From assembly GCF_002237555.1 (NCBI RefSeq), contig NZ_CP022540.1:4469001-4533000 (forward strand): a stretch of 64,000 nt of DNA. Reading direction: 5' to 3'. A model generated the notes under the pieces. That model made no database searches. It saw only the letters and a list, made by a program, of their open reading frames with translations, and was not told where the DNA came from. Shown here one piece after another: positions 15,931 to 24,888 of this stretch. Made by a program: the position numbers and the translations under genes. How positions within the stretch are numbered: the stretch's first letter is position 1; each line of letters begins with the position of its first letter. Source of the DNA: Antarctobacter heliothermus (GTDB taxonomy: Bacteria > Pseudomonadota > Alphaproteobacteria > Rhodobacterales > Rhodobacteraceae).

Positions 15931-18264
15931 ATGGTGAGTTCGAGCAAGATCCTGACCGTGTCCTACGGCACCTTCTCCTGTACCGCCGAAGGGTTTGACG
16001 ATCCGATGGAAGTGGTCAAGGAGACGACGCATTTCTTTCGCGGCGTTGTGGGCGAGGATCGGTTTTTCGGCGCGGAACCACCGCAGTTCGATCCCGAACT
16101 GGCCACCGAATACTTGCGTGACCGGATGGCCGACACTGGCGGCACGCTGTCGCTGGGCAGCCCGCCGCGTGTGATGGCCGCCGCGGCCTCTGCCGGGGCC
16201 ATGGCCGCCGCCATGAGCACGCCCGCGGCCCGCGCAGCCGATCATTTGCCCGATGATGACACCATCGAGGCCACCGCTGTTCTGACAGAGACTTTGGCAC
16301 CGGACGCCCGCGACCTCGACCATGAGGCCGTGCAGGACGACCTGGTGCCCGACGGACCGGAGGTGGCGCCTGCTCCGCCTGCTTCCGCTCCGGACGGAAT
16401 TGCCGCCAAGCTGGACCGCATCCGCGCGGTTGTCGCGCAAATCGCCGACACGGACACCGACACAGCCGCCGAAGACGACGCGCCGGATGTGGCCGCGCCG
16501 ATTGAGGACACCCTTGTCGAAGAGGCGCTGGTCGTCGAAACACCCCTCGCCGAGACGTTTGTCGCGGAGGTGCCGGAAGACGACGCACCCGTCGAAGAGG
16601 CTTTGATCGAAGAGGAATTGGTCGAAGAGACACCGGACGAAGTGTCCCTAACCGAAGAAACCCCCGACGAAACAGCACATGACGACGCGCTCGAATCGCT
16701 GCTGGGCGAACTGGTGGTCGAAAGCGGCAATGCCGAGGCCGCCGATCTGACCGATGATCTTGACCTGGCAGACAGCCACGAGGACGACTACGACGAGCTC
16801 GACGAAGTCGAGGATAACGACGACAACGACAGTGTTCTGGACGCCGCCGTCGCCAGCCTTATTGCCAGCAACGACACGGACAAGGCCGACAGCCACGATG
16901 ACGCGCCTGAACCGGCGACCGCCGAGGCCGACAGCCTCGACCGGGACATCGACGACACCGACGACGCCGATAATGATGACACGATTGAGGCTGTCGCGGC
17001 CGCCCTTGGCCGCACCTGGGCTGCCGAAGGGCCGCTGACGCCCCGGTCTACCGATGAGGCAGCAACCGCAGAGCCGCCAGCGCCTGCCACACCGGACCCG
17101 CAATTGCGCGCCCGTGTGGTCAAGGTCAAGCGCGCCGCCTTTGAGCATGCCATCGACGACGGCATGCTGGAAGAGGTGCCCGAAGACGCACCAGAAGTCG
17201 CGCCAGAAACCGAACTTGAACAGGTGGCACCGCCGCCGGTGGCCAAGTCGGACATCAGCAGCCTGTCACCCGATGAAGAAGAGGAACTCGCCCGCGAGCT
17301 CGCCGCTGTGAAGGCCGAACTTGCCAGCGATTTCGGAGCATGGGACGACGACGACGATATCGCGCCGGACCCCACCTTTGCGTCGACCATGCCGGGCATG
17401 ACCGATGCCGATCTGGGCGAGGACGACGACGATGACACCGCTGTATCCGGACATGCAGCCCCCCTGCGGCTGGACAATCCCATCGCCGCGCCGGAATCCG
17501 CCGTCGATGCGGACCCGGACAGCGACATGCAAAACAGCGCCCGCAAGGCCGTCAAACTGGCCAGCCCGGCCCGCGCCCTGCTGACCGAACATGAGGTCGA
17601 GGACGGCGACACCTCGCGCCTGATGGACCAGACTGACAGCGAGATGGACGAACCCGAAGGCAACCGCCGCCGCAGCGCCATTGCGCATCTGCGCGCCGCT
17701 GTCGCCGCGACCAAGGCGGACCGCCTTCTGGGCCGAAAGGCCGACGCCGCGGAGGAACAGGAACCCTACCGCGAGGATCTGGCCAACGTGGTGCGTCCGC
17801 GCCGCCCGCAAAGCGTGTCCCGCCCGACCGAACGTCCCGAACCTCAGGCACCGACACCGTTGAAACTGGTGGCCGAACAGCGGGTCGCGGGCACCGACGA
17901 CGGCAGCCCGGCAGCGGATTCCGCTCCGGTCCGTCCGCGTCGCGTCCGCCGCACCGAACCGGTTCCGCAAACCGTGAACGAAGAGTCAGGCTTTGCAGCC
18001 TTTGCCGAGGATATTGGGGTCAAGGGCCTGCCGGAACTGCTGGAGGCTGCCGCCGCCTATATGTCCTACGTCGAGGGCCGCGATCAATTCTCACGCCCGC
18101 AGTTGATGACCACGCTGCGGCAGGCCGAAGTCTCTGACAGCTCGCGTGAGGACCGTCTGCGCAGCTTTGGCCAGCTGTTGCGTGAGGGCAAGATCCGCAA
18201 GACATCCGGCGGGCGTTTCACCGCCGCCGAAACCATCAGTTTCAAGCCCGCCGCCACCGGCTGA
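15931..18264 (+). CDS. Large acidic, largely disordered protein with conserved ends
   Basis: 777 residues. The first ~75 (SSKILTVSYGTFSCTAEGFD, TTHFFRGVVGEDRFFGAEPPQFD) look like a compact conserved domain and the last ~85 (ESGFAAFAEDIGVKGLPELLEAAAAYM ... EGKIRKTSGGRFTA) look like a helical, winged-helix-like domain. The ~600 residues between are extremely rich in Asp, Glu, Ala and Thr with short repeats such as EEALVVET, EEALIEEE, DDDDDIAPD, and must be mostly unstructured. No signal peptide is seen. I recall similar proteins in roseobacters annotated only as hypothetical. It stands alone, divergent from thiN, and ends before a strong terminator. Confidence 0.8.
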   Translation: MVSSSKILTVSYGTFSCTAEGFDDPMEVVKETTHFFRGVVGEDRFFGAEPPQFDPELATEYLRDRMADTGGTLSLGSPPRVMAAAASAGAMAAAMSTPAARAADHLPDDDTIEATAVLTETLAPDARDLDHEAVQDDLVPDGPEVAPAPPASAPDGIAAKLDRIRAVVAQIADTDTDTAAEDDAPDVAAPIEDTLVEEALVVETPLAETFVAEVPEDDAPVEEALIEEELVEETPDEVSLTEETPDETAHDDALESLLGELVVESGNAEAADLTDDLDLADSHEDDYDELDEVEDNDDNDSVLDAAVASLIASNDTDKADSHDDAPEPATAEADSLDRDIDDTDDADNDDTIEAVAAALGRTWAAEGPLTPRSTDEAATAEPPAPATPDPQLRARVVKVKRAAFEHAIDDGMLEEVPEDAPEVAPETELEQVAPPPVAKSDISSLSPDEEEELARELAAVKAELASDFGAWDDDDDIAPDPTFASTMPGMTDADLGEDDDDDTAVSGHAAPLRLDNPIAAPESAVDADPDSDMQNSARKAVKLASPARALLTEHEVEDGDTSRLMDQTDSEMDEPEGNRRRSAIAHLRAAVAATKADRLLGRKADAAEEQEPYREDLANVVRPRRPQSVSRPTERPEPQAPTPLKLVAEQRVAGTDDGSPAADSAPVRPRRVRRTEPVPQTVNEESGFAAFAEDIGVKGLPELLEAAAAYMSYVEGRDQFSRPQLMTTLRQAEVSDSSREDRLRSFGQLLREGKIRKTSGGRFTAAETISFKPAATG

Positions 18265-18281
18265 ACCTGTCACAGCCCAAC

Positions 18282-18320
18282 AAAAAGCCCCCCCGCGACC
18301 GATGTCGCGGGGGGCTTTTT
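18282..18320. terminator. Strong bidirectional intrinsic terminator
   Basis: AAAAAGC followed by a C-run and CGCGAC on the left pairs with GTCGCG, a G-run and GCTTTTT on the right, giving a stem of about 17 bp around a 4-base loop, with A- and T-runs on both sides. It serves the 777-residue protein gene ending at 18264 and the convergent DUF2842 gene ending at 18342. Confidence 0.93.
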
Positions 18321-18341
18321 CATGCCCCTAAGGGACTGGGA

Positions 18342-18569
18342 TCAGTCCTTGGCGTCCGGGTCCGGTTGGCCGACGCCTTTGAAGATCGGCTTGAGCGGAA
18401 AAATCCACGCAACGCCAAAGAATACGTAGATCAAGAATTCCACCACCAGCGGCAGTTGCCACAGGTTCAACCGGCTCAGGATGCCCCAGGCGAGTATGAT
18501 ATACAGCGGGAAACCCACCAGCAGCACAAACAGGGACCACCGCTTGCGCGCCTTGTAGCTGAGTGCCAT
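18342..18569 (-). CDS. DUF2842-family small membrane protein
   Basis: 75 residues with two hydrophobic helices (SLFVLLVGFPLYIILAWGIL and VVEFLIYVFFGVAWIFPL) and the family-like ending LKPIFKGVGQPDPDA. The basic N-terminus (MALSYKARKRW) suggests a cytoplasmic start. The function of DUF2842 is unknown; it is widespread in alphaproteobacteria. It lies 55 bases downstream of purA on the same strand and may be cotranscribed. Its RBS aggagcaag is close to the ATG. Confidence 0.88.
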   Translation of the reverse strand: MALSYKARKRWSLFVLLVGFPLYIILAWGILSRLNLWQLPLVVEFLIYVFFGVAWIFPLKPIFKGVGQPDPDAKD

Positions 18570-18624
18570 CTTCTTGCTCCTCTTGGCGGCGCGGCGGGGG
18601 ATCGCCCCGCCACTGCCTGCGGAT

Positions 18625-19920
18625 TTAGTCCTCGAAGGGATCTGTGACCAGAATCGTGTCGTCGCGTTCCGGTGAGGTCGACAACAGCGCCACCGGACAA
18701 CCGATCAGTTCCTCGACCCGGCGGACGTATTTGATCGCCGCGGCCGGCAGGTCTGCCCAGCTCCGCGCGCCTTCTGTCGACTCCGCCCAGCCGTCCATTT
18801 CCTCATAGATCGGGACACAGCGCGCCTGTTGTTCGGACGCAAACGGCAGGTAATCCAACCGCGTGCCGTCCAGTTCATAGCCGACGCAGATCTTGAGCGT
18901 CTCAAACCCGTCCAGCACGTCCAGCTTGGTCAACGAGATGCCGTTGACGCCAGAGGTGGCACAGGTCTGGCGCACCAGAACCGCGTCGAACCAGCCACAG
19001 CGCCGCTTGCGCCCGGTGGTGGTGCCGAATTCGCGACCGCGTTCGCCCAACCGCTGGCCGTCAGCATCCTCTAGCTCTGTCGGGAACGGCCCCTCGCCGA
19101 CGCGGGTGGTGTAGGCCTTGACGATGCCCAGCACAAAATCAATCGCCCCCGGCCCGATGCCGGTGCCCGTGGCCGCCTGCCCGGCGATCACGTTGGACGA
19201 GGTGACAAAAGGATAGGTGCCGAAATCGATGTCCAGCAGCGCGCCCTGCGCCCCCTCAAAAAGGATACGATCCCCGGCGCGGCGCTTTTCGTTAAGCACC
19301 TTCCAGACCGGACCGGCGTATTCCAGAATTTTCGGCGCAATTTCACGCAGTTGCGCGATCAGCGCGGCACGGTCCACAGGCTCGATCCCCAGACCACGGC
19401 GCAGCGGATCGTGGTGCTGCAAGGCACGGTCCACCCGCGCCTCCAGCGTGGCATCGTCGGCCAGATCCGCGACGCGAATCGCCCGGCGGCCCACCTTGTC
19501 CTCATAGGCGGGGCCAATACCGCGCCCGGTTGTACCGATCTTGGTCCCCTTGCTGGCGGCCTCTTCGCGTGCGCGGTCCAACTCTCCGTGGATCGGCAGG
19601 ATCAGCGGTGTGTTTTCCGCGATCATCAGCGTTTCCGGCGTAATTTCAACGCCCTGCGCGCGCACCGTCTCAATCTCACTGATCAGGTGCCAAGGGTCCA
19701 GCACGACACCATTGCCGATCACCGACAGTTTGCCCTTGCGGACAACGCCCGACGGCAGCGCGTGCAGCTTGTAGACCTTGCCATCGACGACAAGGGTGTG
19801 ACCCGCATTGTGGCCACCCTGAAAGCGGCAGATCACATCCGCCCGGCTGGACAGCCAGTCGACAATCTTGCCTTTGCCCTCATCACCCCATTGCGCGCCC
19901 ACGACGACCACATTTGCCAT
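18625..19920 (-). CDS. purA: Adenylosuccinate synthetase
   Basis: 431 residues from the ATG at 19920, preceded by an aagggg site; the start matches the family N-terminus [18 protein letters not shown], which is the P-loop-like GTP site. Further landmarks are [12 protein letters not shown] (about 38), [18 protein letters not shown] (about 127), [23 protein letters not shown] (about 220), [15 protein letters not shown] (about 300), and the C-terminal [26 protein letters not shown]. It joins IMP and aspartate in the AMP branch of purine synthesis. Confidence 0.98.
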   Translation of the reverse strand: MANVVVVGAQWGDEGKGKIVDWLSSRADVICRFQGGHNAGHTLVVDGKVYKLHALPSGVVRKGKLSVIGNGVVLDPWHLISEIETVRAQGVEITPETLMIAENTPLILPIHGELDRAREEAASKGTKIGTTGRGIGPAYEDKVGRRAIRVADLADDATLEARVDRALQHHDPLRRGLGIEPVDRAALIAQLREIAPKILEYAGPVWKVLNEKRRAGDRILFEGAQGALLDIDFGTYPFVTSSNVIAGQAATGTGIGPGAIDFVLGIVKAYTTRVGEGPFPTELEDADGQRLGERGREFGTTTGRKRRCGWFDAVLVRQTCATSGVNGISLTKLDVLDGFETLKICVGYELDGTRLDYLPFASEQQARCVPIYEEMDGWAESTEGARSWADLPAAAIKYVRRVEELIGCPVALLSTSPERDDTILVTDPFED

Positions 19921-20063
19921 GGTTTTCCCCTTTACCGGCGTTGCAAACCCGCGTGTGTATACGCGCGCAATCCTACCTGCGAAACCGCAAAAACGCCGCA
20001 AGAGGCTGGACAGGGGCCGCGTGTCAGGGCAGCAAGGCACCAAACCCCAGGAGGCCACCAAAA

Positions 20064-20459
20064 ATGAGTTTCTTTCTGCGCTGGCTTTTTGCCTTCGTGC
20101 TGCTGGCAGCGACGTTCAACCCAACGCCGTGGAATTTTGTCCGCTGGGCATCCGCCAATTTCGACACGCAACTGCCGGTGGTGGTGCTGCTCGGCCTTGT
20201 GCTGCTGATCGGCTACATCATCTATCTGCGCGCCACGCTGCGGTCGATCGGCCTGTTCGGCATGGCGCTGATTCTGGCGCTGGTGGCCGCGATTCTCTGG
20301 GTGCTGATCTTTTACGGCCTCGTCGATCTCAGCAATCCCAAGCTGGCCACCTGGATTGGCATCTTTGCCTTGTCTCTGGTCCTTGGCGTAGGCCTCAGCT
20401 GGTCGATCATCCGGCGCAAACTGTCCGGTCAGGTCGATATGGACGACGTCGAGGAATAG
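20064..20459 (+). CDS. DUF6524-type membrane protein
   Basis: 131 residues from the ATG at 20064 with aggagg 9 bases upstream, which decides the start. About four hydrophobic helices are seen ([68 protein letters not shown]), followed by the acidic tail VDMDDVEE. The [12 protein letters not shown] motif after helix 1 is characteristic of these proteins. The function is unknown. It is divergent from purA and converges on the CAP protein gene with only 4 bases between stops. Confidence 0.85.
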   Translation: MSFFLRWLFAFVLLAATFNPTPWNFVRWASANFDTQLPVVVLLGLVLLIGYIIYLRATLRSIGLFGMALILALVAAILWVLIFYGLVDLSNPKLATWIGIFALSLVLGVGLSWSIIRRKLSGQVDMDDVEE

Positions 20460-20463
20460 CGCC

Positions 20464-20880
20464 TCAACAGCCGTCGCGGCCCAGCACCAAGACCCAGATA
20501 TTGCCGTCGCCGCGCACCATACCATAGTCCCGGACGCCGTCGTTCAACATGTTGCGGCGGTGGCCGGGTGAGGTCATCCAGTCCGCGACCACCTCTTCGA
20601 CGCTGCGCTGGCCCTTGGCGATGTTCTCGGCGATCTGGCAGGGGCGATAGCCGGCGCGATGCGCGCGGTCCATCACGTCGCTGCCATCGGACCCGCTGTG
20701 CGCAAGGAACCCCCGGCGCGCCATGTCGCGCGCGTGGCGGCGCGCCGCCTTTTCCAACGCCGACGACGCGGACAACGGTGCCAACCCGGCCTCGGCCCGC
20801 AGCCCGTTCAACAGCGCGCGTTCCTCCCCCGCACTGACGGTGCCCGCCGTCATCACCAGTGCCAAAGCCAACCAGCGCAT
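20464..20880 (-). CDS. Secreted CAP/SCP-domain protein
   Basis: 138 residues: a signal peptide (MRWLALALVMTAGTVSAG) and one CAP domain. The motifs are LLNGLRAEAGLAPLSASSALEKAARRHARDMA, FLAHSGSDGSDVMDRAHRAGY (the His of the CAP site), AENIAKGQRSVEEVVADWMTSPGHRRNML (the second His), and the closing strand NIWVLVLGR. Such proteins are exported; their enzymatic role in bacteria is mostly unknown. An aggaggg site precedes the ATG and the gene follows the amidohydrolase by 11 bases, so it ends that operon. Confidence 0.9.
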   Translation of the reverse strand: MRWLALALVMTAGTVSAGEERALLNGLRAEAGLAPLSASSALEKAARRHARDMARRGFLAHSGSDGSDVMDRAHRAGYRPCQIAENIAKGQRSVEEVVADWMTSPGHRRNMLNDGVRDYGMVRGDGNIWVLVLGRDGC

Positions 20881-20891
20881 CCCGTGCCCTC

Positions 20892-22238
20892 CTACATGGT
20901 CTCTGCCAGCCTCCGTGCCAGCCGGTGCTGGCGTCCAATCGCAGCTTCCAGATCGAAACTGACGACCTGCCCGTCACGGACCACCGCGCGCCCCTCAACG
21001 ATCAGGTCGCGCACCTTTTGCGGTCCCGCCAGCAACAGCGCCGCCGGATCCCAGCTGCCCGCGCTTTCGACGCCAGTGACATCCCACAGCGCCAGATCCG
21101 CCCGTTTGCCCACCGCGATCTGACCGCAGTCGTCGCGGCCCAGCACCTCGGCCCCGCCGCGCGTCGCAATCCACAGCGCCTCACGCGCGCTCATCGCATC
21201 CGCGCCGCGTGTGACCCGCTGCAACAGCATGGCCTGCCGCGCCTCGGCCACAAGGTTGGCCATATCATTGCTGGCCGATCCATCGACGCCAAGCCCAACC
21301 TTCACGCCTGCGTCCCGCATCGCCCGAACCGGCGCGATTCCGCTGCCCAGACGGCAATTGGAACAGGGGCAATGCGCCACGCCGGTCCGGGTCCGCGCGA
21401 ACAGATCGATCTCTTGGCTGTCCAGCTTGACGCAATGGGCGTGCCAGACGTCATCGCCGGTCCATCCCAGATCCTCGGCGTATTGGCCGGGGCGGCAGCC
21501 GAACTGTGCCAGCGAATAGGCGATATCCTCATCGTTTTCGGCCAGATGGGTGTGCAGCATCACCCCCTTGTCCCGCGCCAGCAGGGCGGCGTCGCGCATC
21601 AGATCACGGCTGACCGAAAACGGCGAACAAGGGGCGACGCCGACGCGCACCATGGCCCCCGGTTTGGGGTCATGAAAACCGTCGATCACCCGGATGCAAT
21701 CCTCCAGAATGGCCGCCTCACGCTCTACCAGACTGTCGGGAGGCAAGCCCCCGTCGCTTTCGCCGATGCTCATGGCACCGCGCGTCGGGTGGAACCGCAG
21801 CCCCACCTCAGCCGCCGCCGCGATGGTATCGTCCAGCCGCGCGCCGTTGGGATAGAGGTACAAATGGTCAGAGGTCAGCGTGCAGCCCGACAGGGCCAGT
21901 TCCGCCAGCCCGACCTGCGCTGAGACAAACATCTCTTCGGGGCCAAAGCGCGCCCAGATCGGGTAGAGCGTCTTGAGCCAGCCAAACAGCAGGGCATCCT
22001 GCCCGCCGGGCACCGCGCGGGTCAGGGTCTGGTACAGATGGTGGTGCGTGTTCACGAGGCCCGGCGTCACCACGCAGTGCCCGGCCTCGATCACCGTGCC
22101 GTCGCTGGTCAGACCCGCGCCGATCTCTGCGATCACGCCATCGCGCAGCCGAATATCGACGCCGGTCAGTTCGGACCGCGCATCGTCCATAGTCAGGACT
22201 GTGCGCGCATTTCGGATGAGAATTTCGGTATGTGCCAT
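20892..22238 (-). CDS. 8-oxoguanine deaminase-like amidohydrolase (TRZ/ATZ family)
   Basis: 448 residues of the metal-dependent amidohydrolase superfamily. The metal motifs are VNTHHHLYQTLTRAVPGGQDALLFGWL (HxH, about residue 66), MLHTHLAENDEDI (about 215), WHAHCVKLD (about 260) and the catalytic Asp in VGLGVDGSASND (about 312). The NTHHHLYQTLTR plus HTHLAE pattern fits 8-oxoguanine or related deaminases of the atrazine-hydrolase-like branch. It would deaminate an oxidised purine in the cytoplasm. It is in one run with hisN and the CAP gene. Confidence 0.82.
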   Translation of the reverse strand: MAHTEILIRNARTVLTMDDARSELTGVDIRLRDGVIAEIGAGLTSDGTVIEAGHCVVTPGLVNTHHHLYQTLTRAVPGGQDALLFGWLKTLYPIWARFGPEEMFVSAQVGLAELALSGCTLTSDHLYLYPNGARLDDTIAAAAEVGLRFHPTRGAMSIGESDGGLPPDSLVEREAAILEDCIRVIDGFHDPKPGAMVRVGVAPCSPFSVSRDLMRDAALLARDKGVMLHTHLAENDEDIAYSLAQFGCRPGQYAEDLGWTGDDVWHAHCVKLDSQEIDLFARTRTGVAHCPCSNCRLGSGIAPVRAMRDAGVKVGLGVDGSASNDMANLVAEARQAMLLQRVTRGADAMSAREALWIATRGGAEVLGRDDCGQIAVGKRADLALWDVTGVESAGSWDPAALLLAGPQKVRDLIVEGRAVVRDGQVVSFDLEAAIGRQHRLARRLAETM

Positions 22239-22324
22239 ATCAGCCTCTCACAAAACCCCATTTCGGTGAGAGATCCGCCGGAACGCGCCAGAAAGGGGAA
22301 GGACGCGCGCTCTGCGCCCCCGGT

Positions 22325-23134
22325 TTACCCTTTTGTGTGCAACAGGTCCAGTGCGGCGGCGTGCACCTGCGGCGTGGCGGCGGCCACCGCGCGGCCACCG
22401 TCATGCACCGGGCCACCCTCCCAATTGGTGACAATGCCGCCTGCGGCCTCGATCACCGCGATGGGGGCCATGATGTCATAAGTTTGCAGCCCGGCTTCGA
22501 TCACCAGATCAATCTGCCCCGCCGCCAACAGCGCGTAGGCGTAACAATCCATGCCGTAGCGCACCAGTTTGACCTGCGATGCGACCCGTTCAAAACCGTC
22601 GCGGTCCTCGGGTGTTCCGACCTCTGGGAAGGTGGTGAACAGAATCGCCTGATCCAGTTGCCCTGTATCGCGAGTGCGCAGCGCGCCTGCGCCATGTGGC
22701 CCGGCGAACTCTGCCCGGCCCAATCCGCCACAAAACCGCTCTTGCGTATAGGGTTGATCGATCACGCCATAGAGCGGGCCATGGGCGTCCCGCACCGCAA
22801 TCAGCACCCCCCATGTGGGCGTGCCGGACATGAAACCACGGGTGCCGTCGATCGGGTCCAGAACCCATGTCAGGCCGCTGTCGCCTGCGCTGACGCCGTA
22901 TTCCTCTCCCAGAATCGCGTCATTCGGGCGGCGCTGCGCCAGCAGATCGCGCATCGCGCGTTCCGCCGCCCGGTCGGCGACTGTCACCGGATCGAATCCG
23001 GTGCCAGCGGCCTTGTTTTCGGTGGCCAGACCGTGCTGACGAAAATAGGGCAGGATCACCTTGCCCGCCGCATCGGCCAAGGCCTCAGCGGTTTCGATCA
23101 CCTCGGTTACAAGGTCGCCTGCGATCCGGTCCAT
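22325..23134 (-). CDS. hisN: Histidinol-phosphatase of the inositol monophosphatase family
   Basis: 269 residues with the IMPase magnesium motifs GEEYG (about 77), DPIDGTRGFMSGTPTWGVLIA (about 91) and YDIMAPIAVIEAAGGIVTNWEG (about 215). The DGTRGF variant with short loops and the length agree with HisN-type histidinol phosphatases of alphaproteobacteria rather than SuhB. It removes phosphate from histidinol phosphate in histidine synthesis; other his genes are absent here, which is normal. Other phosphate esters are possible substrates. Confidence 0.85.
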   Translation of the reverse strand: MDRIAGDLVTEVIETAEALADAAGKVILPYFRQHGLATENKAAGTGFDPVTVADRAAERAMRDLLAQRRPNDAILGEEYGVSAGDSGLTWVLDPIDGTRGFMSGTPTWGVLIAVRDAHGPLYGVIDQPYTQERFCGGLGRAEFAGPHGAGALRTRDTGQLDQAILFTTFPEVGTPEDRDGFERVASQVKLVRYGMDCYAYALLAAGQIDLVIEAGLQTYDIMAPIAVIEAAGGIVTNWEGGPVHDGGRAVAAATPQVHAAALDLLHTKG

Positions 23135-23182
23135 ATGTCTCTCCTGTGCCCGTCACCGGGCTACAGCAGGGACTGGGTCGGC

Positions 23183-23554
23183 TCAAGCCACGTCAGAGAG
23201 AACGCGTGCCAGTTCAAACAGGCGGCGGCGCTGGTTTTCCGGGATCGCATAGTAAGAGCGCACCAGATCCAGTGCCTCCTTATCGCCCATGATGTCTGCC
23301 GGAATGGTTTCGCCGGTCTGCGTTCCAGCGCCTTCGCTCTCGATTCCCTCGAAGAAGAAGTTCACGGGCACATCCAGTGCATCCGCGATATCCCAAAGGC
23401 GGGAGGCGCTGACACGGTTGGCACCGGTTTCATACTTCTGAATCTGCTGGAACTTGATACCGACGCGTTCCGCCAACTGTTGCTGGGTCATACCAACCAG
23501 CCAGCGACGGTGCCGGATTCTTTTGCCGACGTGAACATCAACGGGGTGCGCCAT
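23183..23554 (-). CDS. XRE-family helix-turn-helix regulator
   Basis: 123 residues from the ATG at 23554 (agga upstream); the frame is open further but the family starts MAHPVDVHVGKRIRHRR. The helix-turn-helix is MTQQQLAERVGIKFQQIQKYETGANRVSASRLWDIADALDV (residues 22-62). A C-terminal region rich in charged residues (DLVRSYYAIPENQRRRLFELARVL) follows. Closely similar regulators are widespread in alphaproteobacteria with broad roles. It lies upstream of hisN on the same strand with 48 bases between them; its targets are not evident. Confidence 0.9.
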   Translation of the reverse strand: MAHPVDVHVGKRIRHRRWLVGMTQQQLAERVGIKFQQIQKYETGANRVSASRLWDIADALDVPVNFFFEGIESEGAGTQTGETIPADIMGDKEALDLVRSYYAIPENQRRRLFELARVLSDVA

Positions 23555-23843
23555 CTGTGTCTTCCTGTACTTATGGGTGTGACCAGATGCGCCGAGACCG
23601 AACCCCAATCCCCCAGGACCAGCATCATCCTGCACTTACATAACCCAAATTGCTACATCATAACCGGTTTCGAAATCAAGCCGCGTGACCACCCATTGAT
23701 GGAAAACCAAACCCAAAAACACGACAAAGTTGAATAGGGGCCTATTCTTTTGGATACTTTTGCGGCGCATCCAGATGGTTGATGGCTTTGCCTCACAGTG
23801 CAATCTCAGCTAACCATTGGCTAATTTGCAAGTGGAGACCGGA

Positions 23844-24809
23844 ATGCGCGCCTACTATCTGACCGACCACAACAGCCCGCCCAGCCTGAGCGATATCGCG
23901 GTGCCAGAGCCCGCTGCGGGGGAGATCCGGCTGCGCATCGCCGCCTGCGGTCTGAACTTTGCCGATCTTCTGATGCAGACAGGCACCTATCAGGAAACGC
24001 CCGCCCTGCCCTTCACGCTGGGGATGGAGGTGTCGGGCACCGTCGATGCGCTGGGGCCGGATGTGGACGGATTCAAACCCGGTGACCGGGTGGCGGTGTT
24101 TGGCGGCAAGGGCGGCCTGGCGGACTACGGCTGTTTCCCGGCCTCTCGCGCGGTGCATCTGCCGGACAGCATGGGCTGGGTCGATGCCGCCGCTTTTCAG
24201 ATTGCCTATGGCACCAGCCATGTGGCGCTGGACCACCGCGCGCGTTTGCAACCCGGTGAGACGCTGCTGGTGCTGGGCGCGGCAGGCGGCGTTGGCCTGA
24301 CGGCGGTAGAAATTGGCAAGCTGATGGGCGCACGCGTGATCGCCTGCGCCCGCGGCGCGGACAAGCTGGCCGCCGCCAAGACTGCTGGAGCAGACCACCT
24401 GATCGACGCGTCAGATGCCGACATCCGGGCAGAGGTAAAGGCGCTTGGCGGCGCGGATGTGGTCTATGACCCGGTGGGCGGCGACCAGTTTCAGGCCGCT
24501 TTTCGCGCCTGCCGACCAGAGGCGCGCATCCTGACCATCGGCTTTGCCTCTGGCGACGTGCCGCAGATCAAGGCGAATCATCTGCTGGTCAAGAACCTGT
24601 CGGTCATGGGGCTGTACTGGGGCGGCTATCTGGGGTTCCGCCCCGATGTGCTGACCGGATCGCTGGCGCAACTGATGGCTTGGCACGCCGAAGGACGAAT
24701 CAAGCCCCACGTCAGCCACGTCCTGCCACTGGACCGCGCGGCAGAGGGGATGGAACTGCTGCGCACCCGCAAATCCACCGGCAAGGTGGTCGTGACACTG
24801 GACGCCTGA
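23844..24809 (+). CDS. NADPH:quinone oxidoreductase-family medium-chain reductase
   Basis: 321 residues from the ATG at 23844 (ggag upstream). GroES-like N-terminal domain (ACGLNFADLLMQTGTYQETPALPFTLGMEVSGTV) without zinc-binding cysteines; Rossmann domain with LLVLGAAGGVGLTAVEIGKLMGARVIA (about 145) and VVYDPVGGDQFQAAFR (about 215). This is the zeta-crystallin/quinone-reductase branch of medium-chain dehydrogenases, using NADPH. The physiological substrate cannot be read. The gene is separated by 79 bases from the next gene on the same strand. Confidence 0.88.
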   Translation: MRAYYLTDHNSPPSLSDIAVPEPAAGEIRLRIAACGLNFADLLMQTGTYQETPALPFTLGMEVSGTVDALGPDVDGFKPGDRVAVFGGKGGLADYGCFPASRAVHLPDSMGWVDAAAFQIAYGTSHVALDHRARLQPGETLLVLGAAGGVGLTAVEIGKLMGARVIACARGADKLAAAKTAGADHLIDASDADIRAEVKALGGADVVYDPVGGDQFQAAFRACRPEARILTIGFASGDVPQIKANHLLVKNLSVMGLYWGGYLGFRPDVLTGSLAQLMAWHAEGRIKPHVSHVLPLDRAAEGMELLRTRKSTGKVVVTLDA

Positions 24810-24888
24810 CGCCCAACTTTCGCCATAGGCACCGGTTAACCATGGCGCAGGGGCACCGGCCCCTGAACGCCACCCCGGAAGACCCGCC

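Noticed and set aside
18305-18341. Small gene between the terminator and the DUF2842 stop
   Set aside because: The space holds only terminator sequence and a few bases; no start with RBS.
22232-23737. 501-codon plus-strand open frame
   Set aside because: Spans hisN and the XRE gene on the opposite strand; both are supported by motifs, this frame by none.
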